Shown here: positions 22,591 through 35,134 of the stretch, piece after piece
How positions within the stretch are numbered: position 1 is the first letter of the stretch
Layout: each line of letters starts with the position of its first letter
Origin: Synaphobranchus kaupii
Lineage: Eukaryota > Chordata > Actinopteri > Anguilliformes > Synaphobranchidae
Length of the DNA: 64,000 bases
NCBI GenBank assembly: GCA_029718625.1
Contig: CM056377.1
Coordinates: 35,419,844-35,483,843 of the forward strand
Direction of reading: 5' to 3'
Position numbers and translations under genes: made by a program
Notes under the pieces: generated by a model
What the model saw: only the letters and a program-made list of their open reading frames with translations
Databases searched by the model: none
What the model was told of the DNA's origin: nothing

Positions 22591-23680
22591 TAAGGCCGCT
22601 CATTCCGCTCCTATTTTTCCCCTCCGTCCTACCTCTCTCTCTGTTATTTATCCTGCTGTCACTCTTCTGACCCGCGGCCAGGCTGCAAATATCACCCATC
22701 TCCAGTCAGACAGATTGTACACTCACCTCGGACCTCTGTTTGTGCAGTTTCAATTAGGAAATATCACACGAGAGGGAGTGCTGTTATACTGTGTGTCAGC
22801 ACAGCTGCGATCCGGCCGCCTGCGGCCTCCTGCTGAAGATAATCACAGCCGTGCTGATATACAGTATAACAGCATGACCTCCAGTGTGATATTGCTTTTA
22901 TATAAGAGTTCTACTAGCCTGTAAAATATCTATCAAGTAATGATTGAGACAACAGATTACGATTTTGTTGTTTATTTGACTCTGCCAACCAATATAGTTT
23001 CTTCAGAATTCCATTTTAAAAATAAAAAAATTTTTTTCCCCCCCAAACAATGTATCAATTGGACTGTAAACAAAGCGGACTGATCCCGGCCGGTGATGTG
23101 GTCTGAGTGATGTTACACTGTATGCGTCTCGGCCAATCACAATGCACGGTCAGAACTAACTGTTGTATAACACACAATAAACAATGAACCTCCACTTGGC
23201 GTGTTGTTTGAAAGCTTCTTTGCAGTGGTGGGGAACAGAAGTGTCTGAAGACTCAGTAAAGCAGGTATAGCGTGTTCATCCGTACCATACACACGGGTAG
23301 TCTGAAGCCAGACCAGGGCTTTTGCAGTAGCACCGTGAGCACCATTGTCTCCGCCGACATCTGAGCGACAGCCTTGTGAATTTGGTTCTCCACTGAGAGG
23401 GAGAGAGCCTGGGGAAGTGTCAGGAGAGACGCGGAGGAAGTGGCGGCGCCACACCGTCGGCGATCACGCGCGGGCTTACCGCCACTCAGCCGACTACGCC
23501 AAAATAATTCTGATATCTGTGTGCCACAGACCTCCAGCTCCTGGGAATCTCATTAGAAACAGGCAGAGTCTCTGGGTTTGAATTTGATTTCCTTCCACGA
23601 AGGCCTCGGTTACAATGAGAGTTGTGCTGCGCAGATCTGGCTGCGCAGAGCCTTGTCCCGCCTGCTCGTTGCGCAGATCT
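22591..23680. other. Unique intronic sequence
   Basis: Mixed composition with a T/C-rich run at about 23020-23045. No gene is seen. Confidence 0.55.
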
Positions 23681-23681
23681 G

Positions 23682-24293
23682 TTTTAAAGGCCCCGCCTCG
23701 CCGCTGTTTTAAAGGCCCCGCCTCTCCGCTGTTTTAAAGGCCCCGCCTCGCCACTGTTTTAAAGGCCCCGCCTCTCCGCTGTTTTAAAGGCCCCGCCTCT
23801 CCGCTGTTTTAAAGGCCCCGCCTCTCCGCTGTTTTAAAGGCCCCGCCTCTCTGCTGTTTTAAAGGCCCCGCCTCTCCGCTGTTTTAAAGGCCCCGCCTCT
23901 CCGCTGTTTTAAAGGCCCCGCCTCTCCGCTGTTTTAAAGGCCCCGCCTCTCCGCTGTTTTAAAGGCCCCGCCTCTCTGCTGTTTTAAAGGCCCCGCCTCT
24001 CTGCTGTTTTAAAGGCCCCGCCTCTCCGCTGTTTTAAAGGCCCCGCCTCTCCGCTGTTTTAAAGGCCCCGCCTCTCCGCTGTTTTAAAGGCCCCGCCTCT
24101 CCGCTGTTTTAAAGGCCCCGCCTCTCCGCTGTTTTAAAGGCCCCGCCTCTCCGCTGTTTTAAAGGCCCCGCCTCTCCGCTGTTTTAAAGGCCCCGCCTCT
24201 CTGCTGTTTTAAAGGCCCCGCCTCTCCGCTGTTTTAAAGGCCCCGCCTCTCCGCTGTTTTAAAGGCCCCGCCTCTCCGCTGTTTTAAAGGCCC
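23682..24293. repeat. 25-bp GC-box minisatellite, about 24 copies
   Basis: Tandem units of GTTTTAAAGGCCCCGCC followed by TCTCCGCT, nearly identical throughout, with single changes to TCTCTGCT or TCGCC. Each unit carries a CCCCGCC GC box (Sp1/KLF type) and a TTTTAAAG element. The first copies are slightly diverged; the last ends GGCCCCCAACGG. Confidence 0.97.
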
Positions 24294-26630
24294 CCAACGG
24301 TCCTGCTGCCAATAGACTCTACAGTGCAGCCCTGTATCCAGGGCAGTTTGGGAGGGAGGGAAGGAGAGGCGGGTAGAGGGATGAAGGATGGATGGACGAC
24401 AAAGTCACCGGGGCGGGTGTCCCTGCCGCTGCCACATCCATCAGCAGCGCGCGCCGGCTGGCACGGCGCCCACTCGTCTGTGGCTGTGGCTCCTGCACGG
24501 GCACAGGGATCTGGGGGTAATTACTGGCAGCCTCTCCTAATACCAGAGTTATGAGCGGTGTTGCCGTGTCCATTAATATACAGTGCTCTCTGCTCCGACA
24601 TGACAGAACAGATACAGAACGCTAAATCTTTCCTGTTTAGCGCACATTCTCCCCGCTCGCTGTTTGTTCCCCAAGCCGTGAGCCCACCCCCTGCATTTTT
24701 TATTTTTAAAGTTTTTTAATTATCTTTTTTTAAATATATATAAATTTGGTGCCCAACATGGGGCTGAACATACAATTCCCACCTTAATTTGGAAGGTCCA
24801 ATTATCAACCGCTGCCCTGTTATGTGTGAATCCCACTGCCGATTCAGGAGATTGTACACATTCAGGAGAGTGTGCTGCTTCTTTTCACATTGCAGACTAC
24901 AGGCAAGCTCACATAGAATGGAGTCCGAGTAAGACCTTTCACGAGTTAAATAAAGCAGGACAGTTGTACCACTAGATTTGTTTATTTTATTGTTTATTAA
25001 GTGCCACAATTGCAATCTTGGCAAAAATGCAAAAACAAAGTTTGTATTGGTGAAGTAAATGAAATACTGAGAGCTACAAATGTAAACGAATAGAACTATA
25101 TATTTTCTGGGTCATACACTCCTTGTCCACAGGTTTGCAAAATCTGAGGGTGATATATGCAGAACTACTAAAGATCTATGGTGCAAAATGTAAGCAGTAT
25201 ACCCTGTTGTCCCTGACTCCAAATCTATTCAAAATGGCTAAATTGTGCACTGCTGTAAATCATAAAATAATCATATATTTAACTACAAATCAACAAATTT
25301 TGACTCATGAAACTCACCTTTGCATCGTTTTCAAGTGGGAATTACTATATTTTCATCAGTATAGAGGGATAGACATCTATGGGTCTAAAAGCCTATCCAA
25401 AACCTCATAAAATGAAATATATATTTTTTTTTCATTATAAAGCATATACATTTGCCTCTTATGATGGTTTAAGATGAAAACATTGATATCACACTGGTAC
25501 ACACACTTAAGTATGTAGCCTAATCATTCACTCTTGTACTTTAATAAAACATCACTTTTTTTCTGTATTCTACAGTATGTGATCTTTTGCTGCATGTCCT
25601 GGGATGACTTTTCCCTGTAGATTTTATTTTTCACAAATGTTGCTATTTATAAACACTCCAAGGAAGATCTTTGCATTAATTTAGCACATATCGGTGCACA
25701 GTTAATTTGAATGAGTATTTTCCATGCCCTAAGTGACAAGTATAGCCCAGGGAGATACTAATACGCAATAGTCTACATTAGGTATGATAATATTACAATA
25801 AAATAATATTCCACCATCGGGAAAATTCTGGCAAATGTTCTTGCTTCACGGCAAATCGGTGCATGAAACATAAAACATGACTGTGGCACCAATGAACACT
25901 TACACTACAATATGTGAAATGCAATCAGAATAACAATATCAAACATATGGCACAAGACAGTGGTGGATTGGAAAAACATGTGCATAATTGAAATATTACA
26001 AGCAGTAATACTTGCATATCGAAGAAGAAATCTCATGTTCATAGGCACATGTTCTCCAATAGAATCAATACTATCAATCTCTTCTGACCCATTCCCAAAA
26101 TCCATGTAAGCAAGGTGAGGATTTTCTCTAGCCATGCCGATTAGTTGGCCAAATTAGTAAAATGTTCAGAAAATAACAGGAAAACAACAATTATGCCTCG
26201 GCGAGCGAATCTACATTCTTGCGTTTGCTGTAGTTTTTTTGCGTAAACATACTGTTGAGCTCGGCCATCATTTATTGTTCCAAGCATCCAATAAGACATT
26301 TCAAACACCTTTGGAAAGATTATTGGATCTCTATTGGATAAAAGAGTTGTCAAACCAAATTGAACTGAAATGCGTCACAACTGCATGAACAGCTGGTGGG
26401 GTTTTACGCACATTTCAGATGTTTTACGAGTGTTATAAATGGTGTGTATTTCTCAAATGGATTGTCCAAGACAATAAATGACTACTGAATCTTGAAAGAG
26501 AGATCTCTGCATAAAAAAATTGTAGCATTGTATATTTATTTCATATTTCATAGCAGGTATTGATAATAGAATGATGTGGTATAATGTGGTATAATTACAC
26601 AAGAATTTCACTTTTCACTATTGGCATATA
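24294..26630. other. Intronic sequence, AT-rich from 24690
   Basis: GC-rich to 24680, then strongly AT-rich. The reverse-strand open frames at 25905-26135 and 26141-26353 are adjacent, but I recognise no family and see no splice context. The abrupt composition change suggests an inserted older element whose ends I cannot place. Confidence 0.45.
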
Positions 26631-27796
26631 CAGTGCATCCGGAAAGTATTCACAGCACTTCACTTTTTCCACATTTTGTTCTGTTACAGCCTTATTCCAA
26701 AATTGATTAAATTCATTTTTTCCCTCAAAATTCTACACACAACAACCCATAATGACAATGTGAAAAAAAGTTTTTTTGAGATTTTTGCAAATTTATTAAA
26801 AATAAAAAACTAAAATTTCTCATTTACATAAGTATTCATACCCTTTGCTTTAACGTATTTTTAAAGTATCATATTTCATATTTGGTCGCATATCCTTTAC
26901 ATGCTGTTACTTCCTGAAGTCTGTGACCATCAACATCAAAAAACTGTCGATATCTTATTTTCAGGTACTGTTACAAGCAATACTATAACCTCTCAGCATT
27001 TGAATGGATCTCTATGGAAATTGGGGGGTGAGACTAGATTCAGCTGTAAATTACACTGGTACAGTATGGAACACATGGCTGGCTAAATGGCTGTAAGTTA
27101 TCAAGGGTCTGAGCTATCAAACGAGCCCCAAACCATCACTCTGTTGCTAGATATGGAGTAGATGTGGATGGATCACTTTAAGGGTTGTTTCTCCTGACTT
27201 TTTTCCCCATAGAGTTCTATAGGAAAATGAGTCCGGAGAAATAACCCTTGCAGTGATCCATCCACATCTACTCCATATCTGGCAACAGAGTGATGGTTTG
27301 GGGCTCGTTTGATAGATCAGACCCTTGATAACTTACAGCCATTTAGCCAGCCATGTGTTCCATACTGTACCAGTGTAATTTACAGCTGAATCTAGTCTCA
27401 CCCCCCAATTTCCATAGAGATCCATTCAAATGCAGAGAGGTTATAGTATCGCTTGTAACAGTACCTGAAAATAAGATATCGACAGTTTTTTGATGTTGAT
27501 GGTCACAGACTTCAGGAAGTAACAGCATGTAAAGGATATGTGACCAAATATGAAATATGATACTTTAAAAATACGTTAAAGCATAGGGTATGAATACTTA
27601 TGTAAATGAGAAATTTTAGTTTTTTATTTTTAATAAATTTGCAAAAATCTCAAAAAAACTTTTTCACATTGTCATTATGGGGTGTTGTGTGTAGAATTTT
27701 GAGGGAAAAAATGAATTTAATCAATTTTGGAATAAGGCTGTAACAGAACAAAATGTGGAAAAAGTGAAGCGCTGTGAATACTTTCCGGATGCACTG
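26631..27796. mobile_element. Palindromic Tc1/mariner-end element, 1166 bp
   Basis: Both ends are the fish Tc1-type terminus, CAGTGCATCCGGAAAGTATT on the left and its complement on the right, flanked by TA (26629-26630, 27797-27798). Each arm continues with ACATTTTGTTCTGTTACAGC and TTTGCAAATTTATTAAAAAT. The two halves are near-identical inverted copies to a centre near 27213. Two mirror-image 61-codon frames (26901 + and 27343 -) are a by-product. No transposase is encoded, so it is a fold-back, MITE-like derivative. Confidence 0.93.
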
Positions 27797-27798
27797 TA

Positions 27799-29480
27799 TT
27801 CGGCTATTGTTGGAGTTATCTTGTTGCTATGACAGAATACACATTTTTGGTGGTGAATATTTTTATGAACTCCCAGATAGACGCTATTGTCCAATGTGTC
27901 AGGCTTGGGGGGGGTATAGTTGCAGGTGAGACTGGGTGGGCGTTGTTAAATGGTGACTATGTGAGCTATGTGACAATGGTGGCACTTAGAAGCTCTGTAT
28001 GTGGCATAGTTGTCATGTATCGTGTTGTCGGGGAAGTGAGGTTTCAAGGAAAAATGTGTTATTTTCTGAATCCAGCAATTCAAACGTCCAGCACTCTGAA
28101 TGCTGAACACAAGTGGTATAGTGTGCTAAAACCCTCACTCAACCTACATTTAATTATATTCAGTGGATTTAATTGAATAATTATTATTTAAAATGACAGT
28201 CATCAATTAAATTGCCGAATTCATTGGTCAGTCGAACAGTAACCTGATGGATCAACCAAGTCAAAACAAAGTCTAAATGAGGTCTTTAGATTAAATAATT
28301 TTATTACAGGAAAAACTGTCAATTAGAATAATTGGAATCATACATTCATTCATGAACGTAGGCTCACTGCTTATAATTTACAAAAAGGAAGACATTAAAC
28401 CAGATGTTAAATTTTAATTACCAGAAAGGAGAGCGAGATAAGCCAGAACTTGCCAGAATATTCCAATTTCAGCACCAGAGGAATAAAAGAAAAGCCAGCG
28501 ATAAAAACTCAGCGGTCACAAGTTTACACAACCAAGGAAAGACTTCTCCTCTGTAGACCCCAGGAACTACTGCAGCACCAACAGCACTCACAGGACTTCC
28601 CACCTCCACCGCCCCAAACTTAGTTAGCCCAAAACTTCACCTTCAGCCACCCATAAATACCATTCTCCCCAAGCATTGAGGATCTGTGCCCTGATTGGGT
28701 AATGCGGAGGTTTGGAAGGAGGGGGGTGGGGGTTCAGACTCCTTTATGACAGGGTCGTGCTTATCTAATAGCTGTCCAATTTATTGTTCAACTGATATAA
28801 TGTTGTAGGGAGCAGGACTAAACACAATGATATGGTTATCAAAAGATCCAGGGTTTTAGCCTCTTAACAATTCAAACATGAGTACAGTGGGCTCCAGAAT
28901 GATCCAGTGGAGCCAGTAGGTAAACTATTACATTTCAGAGCAAACAATTGACATTCAAACTTAAAATGGATAAGGAATCCAGGTGGCCATGTGGTATTCT
29001 CTGGCCACACTAGGCCCCAGATTCCATGAACATCCTTGTGGTCTAGTGTTTCTCCTCAACAGGAGACCAGACACCCTACCCTGGCCACTCTAAGATTTAT
29101 ATCACAGATAAGCCAGCGCCTCAGCGTGATTTTATTGCCTCTTTTGTGCCTGTGGAGTGGAGGGGGGAAAGAGAAAGGCAGATCTTAGGTCAGGTCAAGC
29201 AGAGCAGGCCTCTTGATAACTAAGTACTATTGAATGGACTATGAGCAAGTTTGCCATATCAAATTATACTTTCTCTATCCAAGGCCGTAATATAAAAGCT
29301 GACAGTGTACTAATAAAGCTAGAACACGGGGTTTGTTGTCTCCACTTCGTTTTGTTGCAGGAGCAATGAATGTCTGAGTTGAGCAATCTCACAGCGCCGG
29401 CGGCATTGCCACTAGGGGGTATGCGCGAAGGGGTTAACTAATGAGCCACCCAGCAACTGCTGTGCATTTTTGAAAATCTA
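27799..29480. other. AT-rich intronic sequence
   Basis: No gene is recognised. The segment 28400-29110 has a transcript-like look (mixed AC-rich blocks), but I could not place it in a repeat family. Confidence 0.45.
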
Positions 29481-29486
29481 TTTAGT

Positions 29487-29488
<2 letters not shown>

Positions 29489-29521
<33 letters not shown>
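29489..29521. repeat. (TA)n(CA)n microsatellite
   Basis: TATATATATATATA runs straight into CACACACACACACACA. Confidence 0.9.
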
Positions 29522-30244
29522 TGCAACTGTGCTTGTCATTCCATTATCATGGGTGTAGTGTTGGCATTGTGTGTGTTGTGCTGTAAGAGAACCAGGCAGC
29601 GCTGTTTTTGCCTGTGTTTTCCTGGAAGGCTACAGTGAGCTGCAGTGGCTCAGCTCCATTGCAGGCTGTTACTGTTCCTGTCCTGAATACAAAGAGGGGC
29701 GATATTCAGGTCAAGGCCGCCTGTTACTGCAGCGGGCGTGGAAACCCAGGACCGCCCACTGTTTATAACGGGACCCTCCTATTCCCATCCCCAGCGGCGA
29801 GCGAATCCCACGTGTGCGTAGCTGTCGCCGGGCGGATTACCCGGACCGCGACGGCGCGTGACAAGGGGAACCGTCTCATTAACATAACGAGGGCATAACG
29901 AGCGCGCGCTCGGGGGGCCCTCGCTAAGGCCTCTGGAGTGGGCAGTGATTTACGACGAGAGGGTGACCGTCGCGTCCCGATCCCGCTGAATGGAAAGGCG
30001 AACGCGGTTCTCTTCGAACACGGGCCTCCGCTTCGCCTCCCTGGGTCCAGCGCTCGAACCAGCCAGTCACCAGCCCCCACACGCTGAGAATTTCACAGAT
30101 TGTTTGAAACGGAGAGAGAAGAGAGGGGAAATACACAGATCAACTGAAGACTATCAAGAGTCCTGCCGAGAGTAACTAGATGCTGGATAGCGTGAACTGC
30201 AGCGTTCACAATTTATTTTGCCTTGAAGCGAAAGCAACTGTGTA

Positions 30245-30248
<4 letters not shown>
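29522..30248. other. Intronic sequence with CpG-rich block
   Basis: CpG-dense at about 29790-30060. No gene is seen. Confidence 0.55.

Positions 30249-30322
<74 letters not shown>
30249..30322. repeat. (GT)n followed by poly-G
   Basis: A pure GT run of about 56 bases continues directly into about 17 G. Confidence 0.95.
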
Positions 30323-31165
30323 GTGTTGTTTACATCCTGCTGGTTCAGGCCTGCCCTGGTAGCTTTTCTCTGGTATCTGTAGAAAAACAAGAACTCAGCC
30401 AGGCTGTGGGGTAGAGAGGATCGTTCCACTCCAGCGCAGTCATTAAAGCTCTGGCTTGAGTCGGTGATGGAAGTCCAGTGGCTGCCTGTGAGCACAGAGC
30501 TTCTATTAATGAACAAACGTACGCAAGCCTTTTATCCAGGTGCGTTCAAAGAGAATACAGGTGTGTGATTTTTTTCTTCTTTTTGCACGTTTTTAGACAG
30601 TCTGTGGACCTGTTTTTTTTTGCCAGTAAAAATGGCTGATATAAAGGTGGCTTTGAAGTAAAGGTGCTGCTTACAGTGCGGGTGTCAAACTCAAATCTTC
30701 AATCGTCAACCTGTTCCATAATCAGCCTGTTTTGGCTTTGGAGCCGAGGTTTGTGGACCAATCAATGACTTAAATAAAGCGCTCCAGACACCCAGACACT
30801 CTGGTCCTCCAGGACAGTCCGACACACCTGGCTTAAATGGCTTCGCCCAGTCTCAGATTTAATACGTTGTCCTTTTCTGTGGTGGTTGGCCATATTTAAA
30901 AGCTCCCTATACACTTTATAGTGCACTATTTAGGGTATCGTCATTTTGTAGGGTGTCCGAATTCAAAATGTCAAATTTGACCCCCGAAATAGTTCACTCA
31001 ATATCCCCCACAATGCACCACAAGATGTAGGGTACAAACGATGTACACTACGTCACCGGAGACATTTTTTTGTCAAGATGGCGATGGCTGAGCCTGCGCT
31101 GGCTAAGTGCGCTGGTCTACAAATGTAAATATAAATGCAAGTTTCATTTTAGGAGAGGTCTGTTT
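30323..31165. other. Intronic sequence with dispersed repeat fragments
   Basis: Contains the MITE at 30674-30830 and another common fish-type repeat at about 30895-31080 (ATAGTGCACTATTTAGGGTA and CATTTTGTAGGGTGTCCGAA). Confidence 0.6.
30674..30830. mobile_element. Diverged hAT-type MITE
   Basis: Begins CAGTGCGGGTGTCAAACTC and ends CCTCCAGGACAGTCCGACAC then ACCTG, an eroded inverted pair. The end resembles the counterpart of the repeat at 10196-10400 (CTCCAGGA). Confidence 0.6.
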
Positions 31166-31372
31166 TCTTTCTCTCTCTCTCTCTCGCTCACTCACTCACT
31201 CACTTAAACACACACTCACACAAGCACTCACTTTCTCTCACACTCACTCACTCTCTCACTCATACACGCACACACACACAAACACTCTCACTCACTCACT
31301 CACCCACTCTCTCTATCTCACACTCATTCTCTCTCTCACTCATACACACACACAGTATCTCTCCCCAAAGAC
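31166..31372. repeat. (CT)n / (CTCA)n / (CA)n simple repeat
   Basis: CTCTCT, CTCACTCACT and CACACA blocks alternate, with a repeated CTCACTCATACACACACACA segment (about 31255 and 31336). Confidence 0.88.
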
Positions 31373-32834
31373 ACTTTCATTGCAATATAGATTCCCAGGA
31401 ACACAAACCATGTCCTAGTAATTTGATTGCCCTTGGATGCCTGGAGGATTTTTCTCCTCTCTTCCTCTACCCTTGAGCTAGGTAGAAGCTAAAATATTTC
31501 CCAATACAGTCGATGACAAACCCTGGACCAAGACCTTTCTTCTTCTTTTTCCTTCTTAGTTCTTAACAAAAATTCTCATTGAAGAATTGCAAGGGAAGAG
31601 GAACCACCTTTAAACTGTCTTTTCTGCCAGAGGCAAGGCATTTTGTTGCAGGCAGTCAGGTTACCATTTGTTGAGAACTCTTTCATGATAGTGTTTGCAT
31701 TCATATTCTGTGAGGAGAGGCGTTGATATGAAAGGAATTTTCAGGCCTCAGTTTGTCATGTCAGTAGGAGCCACAGTGCCACTCTTTATGGTACGCTGTC
31801 CTTCTTTGACATTCCAATATTAGTGACACCGCTCTCTTGACCGAATCTCAAATTCACAAGTGCCTCCCCTGGAGTTGAATGAAAATCGCTCATTTCACAC
31901 CTTATTCGGAAGCGGTTTCGCCTTGCCGTGGAAATTTCCTAAATTCCGCCATTTTGGATGCCACTTATCCCTGTGAAATTATGCGTGTCGCTGAGCCCCG
32001 ACAGTCTGGTGCTTAACTAGCAGCCCCGTGCGGTCAGTTAGCTCTGGTTTCTGGAGGAATGGCGTCACCCCGTGCCGCGTCCCTCCCACTGCCTCCTGCC
32101 CCCTGTTCCTTCAGATCTGGGCTTCGAAAGCCGCCGCGCGCGGGGCCTGTAAAGTTTCCACCCTCTCAGAACAAACCGGCACACACGCCGCGGGAGTTAA
32201 GTCCCTCCGTAATTATTTACTTCCCAAATTCCCTCCGTCTCCAAAAGAAGTCGACCGTCCTTGATAACCCCAAGTATTCTCCCGCCCGATCCCCGGCCCT
32301 TTCTCCCGACGCGGCCTCTGACTCATCCGGGCTTTTGAAGAGGCACACTGGCAATGCGCTGGTGTTCCGCGTGTCGTTTGTACTCTCAAGGTAACCTGAA
32401 GTAACCCTTTTATTTGTACGCTCCTTTTTTTTGTCGTGCTATCGCAGGGAAAGTTAGCGGAGGGCTTCGCGCATCCTTTGTACCGCAGTCACTCCCGTCT
32501 CGGTGCTTCGGCTTCTCTTTCAGCTCGTGGAATTGATTGTACATTCAGTCTTTTGTCGCGGACACGTTGACATGAAGCTATCCTCCTTCTCCCCTCACAC
32601 TGTTTTTCAGGTAGAGCGTTTTCCTGGCTGTTTTCGAATCGGGCACAATTGCAGACGCTTATTGCGCCAAATAAACGAAGGCTGAAAAGCGTCTGAAAAA
32701 GAAGCCCAGTGCGCTGGATGCATGTTGGAAATGCTGCGCTTCCTCTGAGTTGAGACAGGGAAATCGGTTAAAATTTAAAAAGTGACTTGAATTGTGTCAC
32801 AGACCTTAGGGTGTTATGTGTGGACACTGTAACT
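31373..32834. other. Unique intronic sequence
   Basis: No gene or repeat recognised. CpG-richer at about 32060-32370. Confidence 0.55.
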
Positions 32835-33033
32835 CAGGGGCGTCCAATCTTATCTCAAAAGGGTCTGTGTGGGTGCAGGTTTTTGTTTTAGGCCTGCACT
32901 AAGACACCTGATTCCAGTTAACTTGATTGAAGAGCATGATTAGTTAATTACTTGAATCAGGTGTCGTAATGGTGGGCTAAAACAAATACCTGCACCCACA
33001 CCGGCCCTTGTCGGATAAGACTGAACGCCCCTG
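32835..33033. mobile_element. hAT-type MITE beginning CAGGGGCGTCCAATCTTATC
   Basis: The left end CAGGGGCGTCCAATCTTAT pairs with the right-end complement of ATAAGACTGAACGCCCCTG. Inner inverted blocks are GTGTGGGTGCAGGTTTTTGTTTTAG and CTAAAACAAATACCTGCACC plus CACAC. The flanks CTGTAACT (32827-32834) and TTGTAACC (33034-33041) match at six of eight positions, consistent with a hAT 8-bp duplication. Confidence 0.88.
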
Positions 33034-33041
33034 TTGTAACC

Positions 33042-34700
33042 TTGCGTTCCTTTGTCTTCGCTTTAGCTGAGCACGGTTGTGCATTCTCTCTGCTTATTCG
33101 TAGCTTTTTGTATGCTCTGAATTCATTCCCAAGGGGTCACGTCTTCCCCATCAACCCCGATTTGATTGGCAGTTTTTAATGGCTTTGGGCGCCTATAAAT
33201 TATGAATGGGGAGCATGGGCCTGTCGTGGTTTGTGGATTCTGTGTTTGGCTGCACTTGCTCTTCCCTGACCTCATGGAGAATTAATGTGCGGCTCTCTCA
33301 GCCTGCCGCCCCGCACGCCAGCCATTACGGGGGCCTCTGTGTTCACATCCTCGGGAGGCTCCATTGTTCCCTTGCACTCAACCTGAAACCCGTTTCAACA
33401 GCCTCACAATTACCACAGTTATGTATTCTCGCCGTGAATGGGAGGCGTTCCCCTGGGTGACGACCTTTGTGCCCCCACCCCCCCGCCAGTTCACTCTTCA
33501 CCAGTAATGGCACCAGTCTGTCGGAAATTAACGTCGGCTTTGATTTGGGCGATTAATTGGGCGTGCCTGAAATGGAAATGTTAATGTCACTTTCTGAACG
33601 GGCCCATCTTCAGTACGAAAAGGATCCCGCGGTGGCGCTGGCTGGAACGCCTTGAGGTCCGCTTTCCCTCTTAATGGGGGGAATTATTGCCTCACAGGTG
33701 TTCTAGCGTTGCCGTGGTTATTCCCCGTGTTTGGGGGTGGGGGGGGGGGTGGAGTCGCTCGCCGGCGTCTGCAGTCCGATGCAGGTTTAATGGAGTTTAG
33801 AGCAGCTTGCTGCGTTTTGTATTAGTAATTTTGCACAGTCGTGCCAGTGAGCGACTCGCTAAATGTAGCATGGGGCCGAAAGACTTTCAAATGAAAGGTT
33901 TTCGCTGGGATATTGCGACAGAGGAGCGGAGGCGGTAAAAAAATTGAGACGAGAACGAACAATATGGAAGGAACAAATGGCAGCTCTACCCAATCACATC
34001 ACATATTTATATATCCACAGACAGATGCTCGCGAGCCGCGGCGCTGTTTATCCTGCACAGATTATGTGAGTAAACACTGACATAATCGGCTTAATTCGGT
34101 GTGCACAGATATGGCAATCTGAACCAGGTGCTTTCATTTTCGGGATATTTGATACTTGTTTGCTGTCTGAGGGTGTGAAAGGAATTAAAATGTGCGTCTC
34201 TTCGCGGGACGCGGGGGAACACGTTCTCTGGCCTCGCCGAGCTGGTCAGTGTGCCCTTACGTAGGTCATGCACATAATTTGCTCTGACCACCACTCCAAC
34301 ACTGCAGTTTGTTCAGCCAAGTCAGTCAGATTTTTTTTAGGCTTTTGTTTCAATTCTGTTGGTTATTTTCTTTATTAGCAACCTGTGTGTTGAATTCACT
34401 GGACCGGTGACTGCAAAGCTATATAAAGTAGAATGAAGATGCATCGGTTTAATACCCTTCTGTGGTGAGTCAAAGCTCGCTGTTCTCCGTCGGCACGTTG
34501 TCAACACGTACCAAAGCCAAAGCAGCCGTGCGGATTAGCCACAATAACTACTCTGCCCAGTCATCCATTCATCATCCTCCTCTTCCTCCTCTTCCTCCTC
34601 TTCATCCCCAGTCCTATTCATCACTGCCACATTCTGGGTAATATTCAAGGAATGTTTGATAGAGATACAAAGAGATATGAGAGACGAGAAGAGCAATAAA
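33042..34700. other. Unique intronic sequence rich in TAATT-type motifs
   Basis: Blocks at 33100-34100 combine CpGs with motifs such as GATTAATTGGGC and TATAAATTATGAATG. It is not repeat-like and holds no gene. It is a candidate region for conserved non-coding elements. Confidence 0.5.
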
Positions 34701-34702
34701 AG

Positions 34703-34812
34703 TGTGTGTGCGCATGTGTATGTTTGTGTGCATGTGTATGGTGTATGTGTGTGTCCGTGTGTGTGTGTGCGTGCGTGTGTCTATGTATGTTTGTGTGTGT
34801 CTGAAGCAGACG
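34703..34812. repeat. GT-rich simple repeat
   Basis: Interrupted GT tract followed by a GAGAGA run at about 34815-34840. Confidence 0.85.
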
Positions 34813-35076
34813 CAGTGAGAGAGGGAGAGAGAGAGAGAGTAGCAGCCAGGAAGGCACGTGGGGGAGGGACAGAGAGAGGGAGAGAGATGGAGAGCGTGTG
34901 CGAGCGTGTACACGCGCTCAGTGCTGGCAGCAGCTCCCACACTGTCAGACACGCTCCTCACTCCCCTCCACTCTGCGCCTCGGCCTGCCCTCCTCCGCTA
35001 CCCAGCTCCCACGACGGCATGCCTCCTCACCTCCGTCCGGAACCACAAGGCTGAGGGCAGGAGGGCGGGGGGGTTT

Positions 35077-35078
<2 letters not shown>

Positions 35079-35111
<33 letters not shown>

Positions 35112-35134
35112 GCACGCACACACACGCACGAGCG
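35079..35134. repeat. (CA)n microsatellite
   Basis: CA run grading into CACGCACG. Confidence 0.92.

Noticed and set aside
25905..26353. Two adjacent reverse-strand frames in AT-rich DNA, as a gene or transposon remnant
   Set aside because: No recognisable domain, no splice sites tying them together, and I cannot name a family. Left as unannotated AT-rich sequence.
26901..27528. Twin 61-codon frames as a duplicated gene
   Set aside because: They are the same arm sequence of the palindromic element read from each side.
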